Source: JADLGL01 sp964611195 (lineage in GTDB: Bacteria; Pseudomonadota; Alphaproteobacteria; Rhizobiales; Kaistiaceae). Taken from it: a stretch of 6,243 bases of DNA. The stretch spans positions 1-6,243 of the forward strand of contig CAZSXA010000143.1 of assembly GCA_964611195.1 (NCBI GenBank), read 5' to 3'. Both the position numbers and the translations under genes were made by a program. Within the stretch, counting starts at the first letter, position 1. Each line of letters starts with the position of its first letter. This document shows positions 1-5,293 of this stretch, in pieces. The notes beneath the pieces were generated by a model. The model was given only the letters and a program-made list of their open reading frames with translations. It ran no database searches and was not told where the DNA came from.

Positions 1-780
1 ATCGCCGAAGGCCGCGCGACTCCGGAGGTGAGCGCCCTTTTCCTAGAGATCGAGGATGCGCGGGCAGCCGGCCTGACGCTCCCTGAAGTCGACGAACAGA
101 CCGGCCTCGATATCGAGACGGCGACGATCGACGACAACGGCAACGGCCCCGACGGAGGTTCGCAGGACCTGCCCGGCGGCAACGAACTCGTGACCAGCGT
201 GTTCGAAAGCGATGTCGGCCTTGCCGATGCTGCAATCCGCCTCGATGGCGAGGCGGCCTATGTCTGGTACGAGGTCACCGAGGTCGCGCCCGAGAGGCAG
301 CGCACGCTTGATGAGGTCCGTGATCAGGTCGTGGAAGCCTGGCGCGCCGATGCCGTCAGTCTGCGTCTTGAGGCGATTGCCGAATCAGCCGCCGGCCTTC
401 TTCGCGGCGGTGAGCCGATCGACCAGATCGAGGCCAATCTCGGCATCGCCTTCCAGCAATCCGAGCCGCTCTTGAGAAGCTCCGATCCACCCGAAGGCAC
501 GACCGAGCAGTTCGTGCAGGCGGCGTTCGGTGGTCCGGTGGGTTTCGTCACCACGGCACCGGCGCCGGACGAGGGCATTATCGTCTTCAGAGTTGCCGAC
601 GTCACGATACCGGAAGGCGAACCCGGCGAGACCGGAGCAGCCGTCATCGCCGACCGACAGGGCCGGCTCGCAACCGACCTCATCAGCAGCTTCATAAATG
701 ATGTCGCCAACCGCGCCGACATCTTCAATGTCGGCATCAATCAGTCGCTGGTCGATCAGGTCGTCGGCCTGACACAGTAA
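1..780 (+). CDS. ppiD: Peptidyl-prolyl cis-trans isomerase PpiD/SurA-type folding factor, C-terminal part (5' end outside the window)
   Basis: The frame is open from base 1 to a TAA at 778-780, giving 259 residues of the C-terminal part of a larger protein. PpiD proteins are anchored in the inner membrane by one N-terminal helix, carry a SurA-like chaperone region and a parvulin domain, and help outer-membrane and periplasmic proteins fold. The anchor and main parvulin domain would lie upstream of the window. What is visible fits the region after them: an acidic linker (roughly residues 39-60, rich in Asp, Gly and Asn), then a second, degenerate parvulin-like segment with FESDVG at 68-73 and YVWYEVTEVAPERQRTLDEV at 87-106, which is typical of alphaproteobacterial PpiD. 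A GTG at base 28 is internal, because coding continues upstream of it. Gene order supports the call: ppiD directly before trp genes is a common alphaproteobacterial arrangement. Only 9 bp separate it from trpE, so the two are probably co-transcribed. Identification rests on C-terminal similarity and context. Confidence 0.85.
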   Translation: MAEGRATPEVSALFLEIEDARAAGLTLPEVDEQTGLDIETATIDDNGNGPDGGSQDLPGGNELVTSVFESDVGLADAAIRLDGEAAYVWYEVTEVAPERQRTLDEVRDQVVEAWRADAVSLRLEAIAESAAGLLRGGEPIDQIEANLGIAFQQSEPLLRSSDPPEGTTEQFVQAAFGGPVGFVTTAPAPDEGIIVFRVADVTIPEGEPGETGAAVIADRQGRLATDLISSFINDVANRADIFNVGINQSLVDQVVGLTQ

Positions 781-784
781 GGTG
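779..784 (+). promoter_or_regulatory. Ribosome binding site deciding the GTG start of trpE
   Basis: AAGGTG lies 5 nt before the GTG at 790 and overlaps the ppiD stop codon. This supports the GTG start, since no ATG lies nearby in frame (the next is at 898, inside conserved sequence). The overlap of the ppiD stop with this site also suggests that ribosomes ending on ppiD can restart on trpE. Confidence 0.55.
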
Positions 785-789
785 CCGAC

Positions 790-2304
790 GTGTTGATCGA
801 GCCGAGCGAGCCGGAGTTCCACGACCGCTATGCGGCCGGCGAGAGCCAGGTGGTTTGGACCCGGCTGGTTGCGGACCTCGAGACGCCGGTCTCGGCGATG
901 CTTAAGCTCTCGTCCGGTCGGCCGAACTGCTTTCTTCTGGAATCGGTCGAGGGCGGCGCCAATCGCGGGCGGTACTCGATGATCGGCATCGAGCCCGACC
1001 TCGTCTTTCGCGCCAACGGCCCCGAAGCCGAGGTGAACCGCGATCCGGCGAACTTCCCGGACCGTTTCACCGCCATGGGCGAGCCGACACTGGAGGCGCT
1101 GCGCGCCATCATCGCCGAATCCGCGATTGCCCTCCCCGATGCCCTGCCGCCGATGTCGGCGGGCATCTTCGGCTATCTCGGCTACGACACGGTGCGCCTC
1201 ATCGAGAAGCTCCCAGATCCCAACCCCGATCCGATCGGCATTCCCGACAGCATCATGATCCGGCCGACGGTGATCGCGGTCTTTGACTCCGTGCGCGACG
1301 AGATCGTCGTGGTGACGCCCGTCCGCCCGACTGCGGACGAGCCGGCCGCCGCGGCTCACGCAAAGGCCGTCGAGCGCCTTACCGGCGTCCTCGATGCGCT
1401 CGACGCTCCGCTCGACAAGTCCGCCGATGGCCGTGACATCGACGCCGAGATCGAGACGCGGTCGAATACGCCCGAGCCGCGCTATCTGGAGATGGTCTCC
1501 AAGGCGAAGGACTACATCACCGCGGGCGACGTCTTTCAGGTCGTCCTGTCCCAGCGCTTCGAAGCGCCCTTCGAGCTACCGCCTTTCGCGCTCTACCGCG
1601 CGCTACGGCGCACCAACCCCTCGCCCTATCTCTTCTATCTCGATTTCGGGAGTTTCGCCGTCGCCGGATCGAGCCCCGAAATTCTGGTCAAGGTCCGCGA
1701 CCGCGAGGTCACGATACGGCCGATCGCCGGCACGCGTCCGCGCGGCGAGACGCCGGAGACCGATCAGCGACTGGCGGAGGAACTGCTTGCCGATCCGAAG
1801 GAGCGCGCCGAGCACCTGATGCTGCTCGACCTCGGCCGCAACGACGTCGGCCGCGTGGCCGAGATCGGCTCGGTCGCCGTCACCGACCAGTTCTTCCTCG
1901 AATACTATTCGCAGGTCATGCACATCGTTTCCAACGTCGTCGGTCGCCTAGCGCCGGAGCACGACGCCCTCTCGGCCCTCGCCGCAGCCTTTCCAGCGGG
2001 AACGGTGTCCGGCGCGCCGAAAGTCCGCGCGATGGAGATCATCGACGAGCTGGAGCTTGAGAAGCGCGGGCTTTATGCCGGCTGTGTCGGCTACTTCTCG
2101 GCCTCGGGCGAGATGGATACCTGCATCGTACTGCGCACCGCGCTCATCAAGGATGGCACGATGTTCGTCCAGGCCGGCGCCGGCATCGTCGCGGACTCGG
2201 TGCCCCTCAAGGAGCAGGCCGAATGCGAGGCCAAGGCGAGAGCGCTTTTCCGCGCGGCAGAAGAAGCGGTAAGGTTCGCCGCGTCCGTCGGGAGAGGACA
2301 ATGA
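790..2304 (+). CDS. trpE: Anthranilate synthase component I (aminase subunit)
   Basis: TrpE converts chorismate plus ammonia to anthranilate, the first committed step of tryptophan synthesis; the ammonia is delivered by TrpG. The 504-residue length is normal for a stand-alone TrpE. Visible motifs in order are: LLES at 49-52, part of the tryptophan feedback site in the N-terminal domain; NPSPY at 276-280, also at the feedback site; the chorismate-binding core with PIAGTRPRG at 311-319 and EHLMLLDLGRND at 341-352; the catalytic His of QVMHIVSNVVG at about 378; FPAGTVSGAPK at 401-411; and GAGIVADS at 463-470, followed by QAECE (476-480), the region of a conserved Mg-binding Glu. All are intact, so an active, tryptophan-inhibited enzyme is expected. 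The start is GTG at 790 with AAGGTG 5 nt upstream. The stop TGA (2302-2304) overlaps an ATG at 2301. No tryptophan-rich leader peptide precedes the gene. TrpE is not fused to TrpG, unlike the fused TrpE(G) of Rhizobium and Sinorhizobium. Confidence 0.97.
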   Translation: MLIEPSEPEFHDRYAAGESQVVWTRLVADLETPVSAMLKLSSGRPNCFLLESVEGGANRGRYSMIGIEPDLVFRANGPEAEVNRDPANFPDRFTAMGEPTLEALRAIIAESAIALPDALPPMSAGIFGYLGYDTVRLIEKLPDPNPDPIGIPDSIMIRPTVIAVFDSVRDEIVVVTPVRPTADEPAAAAHAKAVERLTGVLDALDAPLDKSADGRDIDAEIETRSNTPEPRYLEMVSKAKDYITAGDVFQVVLSQRFEAPFELPPFALYRALRRTNPSPYLFYLDFGSFAVAGSSPEILVKVRDREVTIRPIAGTRPRGETPETDQRLAEELLADPKERAEHLMLLDLGRNDVGRVAEIGSVAVTDQFFLEYYSQVMHIVSNVVGRLAPEHDALSALAAAFPAGTVSGAPKVRAMEIIDELELEKRGLYAGCVGYFSASGEMDTCIVLRTALIKDGTMFVQAGAGIVADSVPLKEQAECEAKARALFRAAEEAVRFAASVGRGQ

Positions 2305-2339
2305 TCGCGATGCGTAAGGCACGCCGAGGGCGGCAATGA
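2301..2339 (+). CDS. Candidate 12-codon coupling ORF bridging trpE and trpG
   Basis: An ATG at 2301 opens a frame of 12 codons (MIAMRKARRGRQ) closed by TGA at 2337-2339. Its start overlaps the trpE stop as ATGA (2301-2304), and its stop overlaps the trpG start as ATGA (2336-2339). A purine-rich GGGAGAGGA stretch lies just before its ATG. The peptide is short and basic (one Lys, four Arg) and has no tryptophan codon, so it is not a classical attenuation leader. The likely role, if any, is to carry terminating ribosomes across the 31-bp trpE-trpG gap so that the two subunits are made in step. This is inference from geometry alone. A frame this short could arise by chance, and no product is claimed. 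Confidence 0.3.
   Translation: MIAMRKARRGRQ
2326..2330 (+). promoter_or_regulatory. Ribosome binding site of trpG
   Basis: GAGGG sits 5 nt before the trpG ATG at 2336, inside the 12-codon bridging frame. It supports the chosen start and means trpG can also be initiated independently of coupling. Confidence 0.5.
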
Positions 2340-2950
2340 CCATCCTCGTCATCGATAACTACGATTCCTTCACCTACAACCTCGTCCATTTCCTTGGCGA
2401 GCTCGGGGCGGAGCTTGCCGTCTATCGCAACGACAAGCTTTCGGCCGGCGAGGCGATTGCGATGAACCCGGAAGCGATTGTGCTGTCACCGGGGCCGTGC
2501 ACGCCGAACGAGGCCGGCATCTGCCTCAACCTCGTCTCCTCCGCCAGCGTCGCCACGATCCCGACCTTCGGCGTCTGCCTCGGCCATCAGGCGATAGCGC
2601 AGGCGCTCGGCGCCGAGATCGTCGGCGCGCCGACGCTGATGCACGGCAAGCTGTCGACGATCTCGAACTCCGGCAAGGGCGTCTTTGCCGGCCTGCCACC
2701 GACCTTCGAGGCGACCCGCTATCATTCGCTCACCATCGATCCGGCGAGCCTGCCGAACTCGCTTGAGGCGAATGCCGAGACAAGCGATGGCGTGATCATG
2801 GGCATTGCCCACCGCAACCTTCCGATCCACGGCGTACAGTTCCATCCCGAAAGCATCGCTTCGGAACACGGCCACCGCATCCTTCGCAACTTCCTCGACA
2901 TTGCCGGCGCCTGGAACCGCCAGCACCGGCCGCAGCGGTCGGTCGCGTGA
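2336..2950 (+). CDS. trpG: Anthranilate synthase component II (glutamine amidotransferase subunit)
   Basis: TrpG hydrolyses glutamine and channels ammonia to TrpE. It is a class I (triad) glutamine amidotransferase of 204 residues, slightly longer than the usual 190-200. The catalytic triad is visible: nucleophile Cys81 in GVCLGHQ (79-85), His170 and Glu172 in QFHPES (168-173). Other family motifs are DNYDSFTYN at 7-15, SPGPCTP at 51-57 (oxyanion-hole region) and HGK at 103-105. The last 12 or so residues are an Arg/Gln-rich tail beyond the fold. The same family includes PabA of folate synthesis; the position between trpE and trpD favours TrpG, though one protein can serve both pathways. I see no other amidotransferase in the window, so dual use cannot be judged. 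The start ATG overlaps the stop of the 12-codon bridging frame, and its TGA (2948-2950) overlaps the trpD start. Confidence 0.96.
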   Translation: MTILVIDNYDSFTYNLVHFLGELGAELAVYRNDKLSAGEAIAMNPEAIVLSPGPCTPNEAGICLNLVSSASVATIPTFGVCLGHQAIAQALGAEIVGAPTLMHGKLSTISNSGKGVFAGLPPTFEATRYHSLTIDPASLPNSLEANAETSDGVIMGIAHRNLPIHGVQFHPESIASEHGHRILRNFLDIAGAWNRQHRPQRSVA

Positions 2951-3963
2951 TGGCCGAGCTGAAGCCGATCATCGCCAAGCTCGCCGACGGCCAGCCGCTG
3001 TCGCGCCAGGAGGCCGAAGAGACCTTCGGACTCATCATGTCCGGCGAGGCGACGCCGAGCCAGATCGGCGGCATCCTGATGGCAATGCGCGTTCGCGGCG
3101 AGACCGTCGACGAGATCGCCGGCGCCGTCAGCGTCATGCGCGCCAAGATGCTGCCCGTCGACGCGCCGGATGACGCGATCGACATCGTCGGCACCGGCGG
3201 CGACGCCAAAGGAACGCTCAACATTTCGACGGCAACGGCTTTCGTCGTTGCGGGCGCCGGCGTGCCGGTGGCCAAGCACGGCAACCGCGCCCTCTCCTCC
3301 CGGTCTGGCGCGGCCGACGTTCTTGCTGCGCTCGGGGTCAATCTCGAGCTCGCGCCCGAGGCAATCTCGCGCTGCATCAAGGAAGCCGGCATCGGCTTCA
3401 TGTTCGCCCCCGCCCATCACGCGGCGATGAAACATGTCGGCCCGAGCCGGGTGGAGCTCGGCACCCGCACGATCTTCAATCTCCTTGGGCCGCTGTCCAA
3501 TCCCGCCGGTGTGAAGCGTCAGCTGCTCGGCGTCTTCTCGGCACATTGGGTCGAACCTCTCGCCCATGTCCTGCAGAGCCTCGGCACCGAACGCGCCTGG
3601 GTTGTCCATGGGGCCGGCGGCGCTGACGAACTCACGCTGGAGGGCCCCAACCAGATCGCAGAACTGAAGGACGGCGCCGTGCGCACCTTCGAACTCGGCC
3701 CCGTGGATGTCGATCTGCCGAGCGCACCGGTGGTTGCGCTGCGTGGTGGCGACGCCGAGGTCAACGCCGCGGCCCTGCGGGCCGTCCTTCACGGCGATGC
3801 CAATCCCTACCGGGACGTCGTCGTCCTCAACGCCGGCGCCGGTCTCGTGATCGCCGGAAGGGCCACCGACATCGCCGAAGGTGTCGCGCTCGCCAAGGCC
3901 TCGATCGATCAAGGCGCTGCGGCGGAACGGCTCGAACGGCTTGTCGCCGTCTCCAATGCGTGA
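2950..3963 (+). CDS. trpD: Anthranilate phosphoribosyltransferase
   Basis: TrpD transfers the phosphoribosyl group of PRPP to anthranilate, the second step of the pathway. Starting at ATG 2950 the protein has 337 residues, normal for the family. Visible motifs are: the PRPP loop GTGGD at 81-85, NIST at 91-94, KHGNRALSSRSG at 109-120, the anthranilate-contacting Arg of SRVELGTRTIFN (166-177), GPLSNPAG at 180-187, and the Mg-binding Asp-Glu pair at 226-227 in ADELTL. The order of an N-terminal helical domain followed by the larger alpha/beta domain is as expected. The ATG overlaps the trpG TGA as TGATG, indicating translational coupling; no clear Shine-Dalgarno sequence precedes it. A GTG at 2947, one codon upstream, is an equally open alternative and would add one residue. 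Homologues starting with Met-x-x-Leu-Lys-Pro make ATG 2950 the better choice. The gene ends with TGA at 3961, 15 bp before trpC. Confidence 0.96.
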   Translation: MAELKPIIAKLADGQPLSRQEAEETFGLIMSGEATPSQIGGILMAMRVRGETVDEIAGAVSVMRAKMLPVDAPDDAIDIVGTGGDAKGTLNISTATAFVVAGAGVPVAKHGNRALSSRSGAADVLAALGVNLELAPEAISRCIKEAGIGFMFAPAHHAAMKHVGPSRVELGTRTIFNLLGPLSNPAGVKRQLLGVFSAHWVEPLAHVLQSLGTERAWVVHGAGGADELTLEGPNQIAELKDGAVRTFELGPVDVDLPSAPVVALRGGDAEVNAAALRAVLHGDANPYRDVVVLNAGAGLVIAGRATDIAEGVALAKASIDQGAAAERLERLVAVSNA

Positions 3964-3978
3964 CAGACGGGGCGCCAA

Positions 3979-4788
3979 ATGACCGACATTCTGAAAGAGA
4001 TCGAGACCTCCAAGCGCGCCGAAATCGCGGCGGCGAAGTCGATCGTTCCGGAAGCCGAGATCAGGCGGAAGGCCGAGGATGCCGAACCGGCGCGCGGATT
4101 TCTGGCCGCGATCCGCACGAAGCTCGATGATGGCCGGCCCGCGCTGATCGCCGAGATCAAGAAGGCGAGCCCGTCGAAGGGCCTCATCCGCGAGGCGTTC
4201 ATCCCCGCCGATCTCGCCAAGGCCTATGAGGAAGGCGGCGCGGCCTGCCTTTCGGTGCTGACCGACGCGCCGTTCTTCCAGGGCGGCAGGAACGACATGG
4301 TCGCCGCGCGCGAGGCAGTGGACCTGCCGGTGCTTCGCAAGGACTTCCTGTTCGAACCCTATCAGGTCTACGAGGCCAGGGCCTGGGGCGCCGACTGCGT
4401 CCTCATCATCATGGCCGCCGTCAACGACGAGGTCGCCGCGGAGCTTGAGGCCGTCGCCCTCTCCCTCGCCATGGACGTTCTCATCGAGGTCCATGACGAC
4501 GAGGAACTGGAGCGTGCGCTCCGCCTTTCTTCGCCGATGATCGGCATCAACAACCGCGATCTCCACACCTTCGAGACGACGCTTGCCACCTCCGAACGTC
4601 TTGCCCCAAACGTGCCGGAAGACCGCGTCATGGTCGGCGAGAGCGGCATCTTCGCCCCCGCGGATCTCCGCCGCCTCGGCAAGGTCGGGATCCGCGCCTT
4701 TCTCGTCGGCGAAAGCCTGATGCGCCAGGCCGATGTTGCGGCGGCGACCGCGACGCTGATCAGTGGGCCGACGGCCGCCGCCAGCTGA
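3979..4788 (+). CDS. trpC: Indole-3-glycerol-phosphate synthase
   Basis: TrpC closes the ring of carboxyphenylamino-deoxyribulose phosphate, releasing CO2 and water to give indole-3-glycerol phosphate. The 269-residue length fits a single-function enzyme; there is no fused TrpF domain. The beta/alpha-barrel catalytic residues line up with those known from the Sulfolobus enzyme: Glu59, Lys61 and Ser64 in IAEIKKASPSKG (57-68), Lys121 in LRKDF, Glu170 in LIEVHD, Asn191 in INNRDL, and Ser222 in GESGI. LSVLTD at 91-96 and FLVGESLM at 241-248 (phosphate-binding end of the barrel) are also typical. The start is ATG 3979, after a 15-bp gap with only a weak G-rich ribosome site (GGGGCG). It is the last trp gene here: trpF and trpBA must lie elsewhere. 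In many relatives moaC and moeA would follow, but here a small unrelated ORF does, after 93 bp. Confidence 0.97.
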   Translation: MTDILKEIETSKRAEIAAAKSIVPEAEIRRKAEDAEPARGFLAAIRTKLDDGRPALIAEIKKASPSKGLIREAFIPADLAKAYEEGGAACLSVLTDAPFFQGGRNDMVAAREAVDLPVLRKDFLFEPYQVYEARAWGADCVLIIMAAVNDEVAAELEAVALSLAMDVLIEVHDDEELERALRLSSPMIGINNRDLHTFETTLATSERLAPNVPEDRVMVGESGIFAPADLRRLGKVGIRAFLVGESLMRQADVAAATATLISGPTAAAS

Positions 4789-4813
4789 CCGGCGCTTCTT
4801 CGACGCTGTTCAG

Positions 4814-4842
4814 TCGGCAACGAGCCCTTTGCTCGCTACAAG
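4814..4842 (+). promoter_or_regulatory. Weak promoter-like sequence and small hairpin in the trpC to small-gene gap
   Basis: The 93-bp gap 4789-4881 holds TCGGCA (4814-4819) and TACAAG (4837-4842), each 4 of 6 to the sigma70 consensus, spaced by 17 bp. This could start a transcript about 33 nt before the small gene at 4882. Within the spacer lies a 5-bp inverted repeat, CGAGC (4821-4825) and GCTCG (4831-4835), with a 5-nt loop. No T-run follows the hairpin, so it is a poor intrinsic terminator. Both signals are weak and could be chance. The small gene might instead be read through from trpC. Confidence 0.2.
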
Positions 4843-4881
4843 TAGAAGCATGCGCGGGGAGCCACCGCGTCGAGGTTCGAC

Positions 4882-5142
4882 ATGTTCAAGATCATAGGCG
4901 CCGTCGTTGTTCTCGTTCCGCTCGTCTATTTCGGCGGTCCGTTGGTCTTTGAAGGAACAACGGATTCATGCGTCGCTTTGGAAGCGCGCGCGAATCGGGA
5001 GTTGCTGCAGTTCGTCGTCGGCGGCGACCCATCGGGCCTCGACCGGGAGTACGTCGCCCGCCTTCTCGATCGTGCGCTCAACCAGCCCGCATGGCTCGCC
5101 TGCACCAACTCTTATTGGGATTTGTGGTTCCGGTCGATCTGA
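4882..5142 (+). CDS. Small uncharacterised protein with an N-terminal signal or membrane segment
   Basis: I do not recognise this 86-residue protein. Residues 1-23 are a short positive start (MFK) followed by a hydrophobic run (IIGAVVVLVPLVYFGGPLVF), consistent with an uncleaved anchor or a signal sequence. The rest (about 24-86) would then face the periplasm. It has two cysteines, Cys30 just after the hydrophobic segment and Cys74 near the end, which could form a disulphide; there is no lipobox. The C-terminal end is aromatic-rich (Trp72, Tyr79, Trp80, Trp82, Phe83). The start is supported by GAGG at 4872-4875, 6 nt before the ATG. By hand count about 73% of codons end in G or C, with the A/T-ending ones concentrated in the first 40 codons; this is less biased than the neighbouring genes by eye and may hint at younger or weakly constrained sequence. 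It lies between trpC and lexA, where relatives often have moaC-moeA, but shows no likeness to either. No function is proposed. Confidence 0.6.
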   Translation: MFKIIGAVVVLVPLVYFGGPLVFEGTTDSCVALEARANRELLQFVVGGDPSGLDREYVARLLDRALNQPAWLACTNSYWDLWFRSI

Positions 5143-5169
5143 CCGGCCACCCTCGCTTCTCCTATCCTT

Positions 5170-5197
5170 TTGACCCGTCACGCGAAACCGGTAAGGT
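5170..5197 (+). promoter_or_regulatory. Candidate lexA promoter P1 (TTGACC-N16-TAAGGT)
   Basis: TTGACC (5170-5175) matches the sigma70 -35 consensus at 5 of 6 positions. TAAGGT (5192-5197), 16 bp further on, keeps the three most conserved -10 bases (T1, A2, T6). Transcription would start near 5204, inside SOS box A and upstream of boxes B and C, so bound LexA would block it. Inferred from sequence only. Confidence 0.4.
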
Positions 5198-5210
5198 TTA
5201 CGCAATGTTC
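5196..5210 (+). promoter_or_regulatory. SOS box A (LexA operator, 7 of 8), lexA control region
   Basis: GTTT-acgcaat-GTTC matches the alphaproteobacterial LexA operator GTTC-N7-GTTC at 7 of 8 fixed positions. It overlaps the -10 of candidate promoter P1. It would be a weak call alone; support comes from its exact 25-bp centre-to-centre distance to the perfect box B. Confidence 0.5.
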
Positions 5211-5215
5211 AGGGC

Positions 5216-5243
5216 TTGCCGAACACAATAAGAACAGCTACGT
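5216..5243 (+). promoter_or_regulatory. Candidate lexA promoter P2 (TTGCCG-N16-CTACGT)
   Basis: TTGCCG (5216-5221) and CTACGT (5238-5243; 4 of 6 to the alphaproteobacterial CTATAT) are spaced by 16 bp. SOS box B would fill the spacer and box C would cover the start region near 5250, a standard arrangement for repression. It is a weaker match than P1; either or both may be used. Confidence 0.3.
5221..5235 (-). promoter_or_regulatory. SOS box B (perfect LexA operator), lexA control region
   Basis: The plus strand reads GAAC-acaataa-GAAC; the minus strand reads GTTC-ttattgt-GTTC. This is a perfect 8 of 8 match to the direct-repeat operator known for alphaproteobacterial LexA, with the T-rich spacer often seen in strong sites. 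It lies 59-73 bp before the lexA ATG. It is the strongest evidence for LexA autoregulation here. Confidence 0.9.
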
Positions 5244-5245
5244 TT

Positions 5246-5260
5246 GTTCGTGATTTGTAC
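5246..5260 (+). promoter_or_regulatory. SOS box C (LexA operator, 7 of 8), lexA control region
   Basis: GTTC-gtgattt-GTAC matches GTTC-N7-GTTC at 7 of 8 fixed positions. Its centre (5253) is 25 bp downstream of the centre of box B (5228), and it lies 34-48 bp before the lexA start codon, within the likely 5' leader or start region. Confidence 0.65.
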
Positions 5261-5281
5261 CGAGCGATTCCTCGGTTGGCT

Positions 5282-5285
5282 GGAG
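5282..5285 (+). promoter_or_regulatory. Ribosome binding site deciding the lexA start
   Basis: GGAG lies 8 nt before ATG 5294. With the N-terminus MLTRKQHELL typical of LexA, it fixes the start here rather than at the in-frame TTG 5216, which would translate through the operators. Confidence 0.7.
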
Positions 5286-5293
5286 CCCGATAC

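Noticed and set aside
385..1359. A 324-codon open frame on the minus strand opposite ppiD and trpE
   Set aside because: It is a shadow of the plus-strand genes with the same biased composition and no recognisable domain.
2301..2339. The mini-ORF as a tryptophan leader peptide
   Set aside because: It contains no Trp codon and lies between trpE and trpG rather than before the operon.
2947..2949. GTG at 2947 as the trpD start
   Set aside because: Possible, adding one residue, but ATG 2950 gives the family-like N-terminus and is the commoner start codon; the two cannot be separated firmly.
2722..4566. A 614-codon open frame on the minus strand opposite trpG, trpD and trpC
   Set aside because: Antisense frames stay open by chance in high-GC coding DNA. 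Its product is low-complexity (Arg, Asp, Gly, His-rich) while the plus strand encodes intact conserved enzymes.
4821..4835. Hairpin CGAGC-CCTTT-GCTCG as a trp operon terminator
   Set aside because: The stem is only 5 bp and is not followed by a T-run; kept only as a weak note in the intergenic entry.
4882..5142. The small gene as a remnant of moaC or moeA
   Set aside because: Its translation has a membrane segment and two cysteines and shows none of the MoaC or MoeA motifs.
5216..5293. A longer lexA beginning at TTG 5216, adding 26 residues
   Set aside because: The extension runs through SOS boxes B and C, has no resemblance to LexA N-termini, and ATG 5294 has GGAG 8 nt upstream and the family N-terminus.
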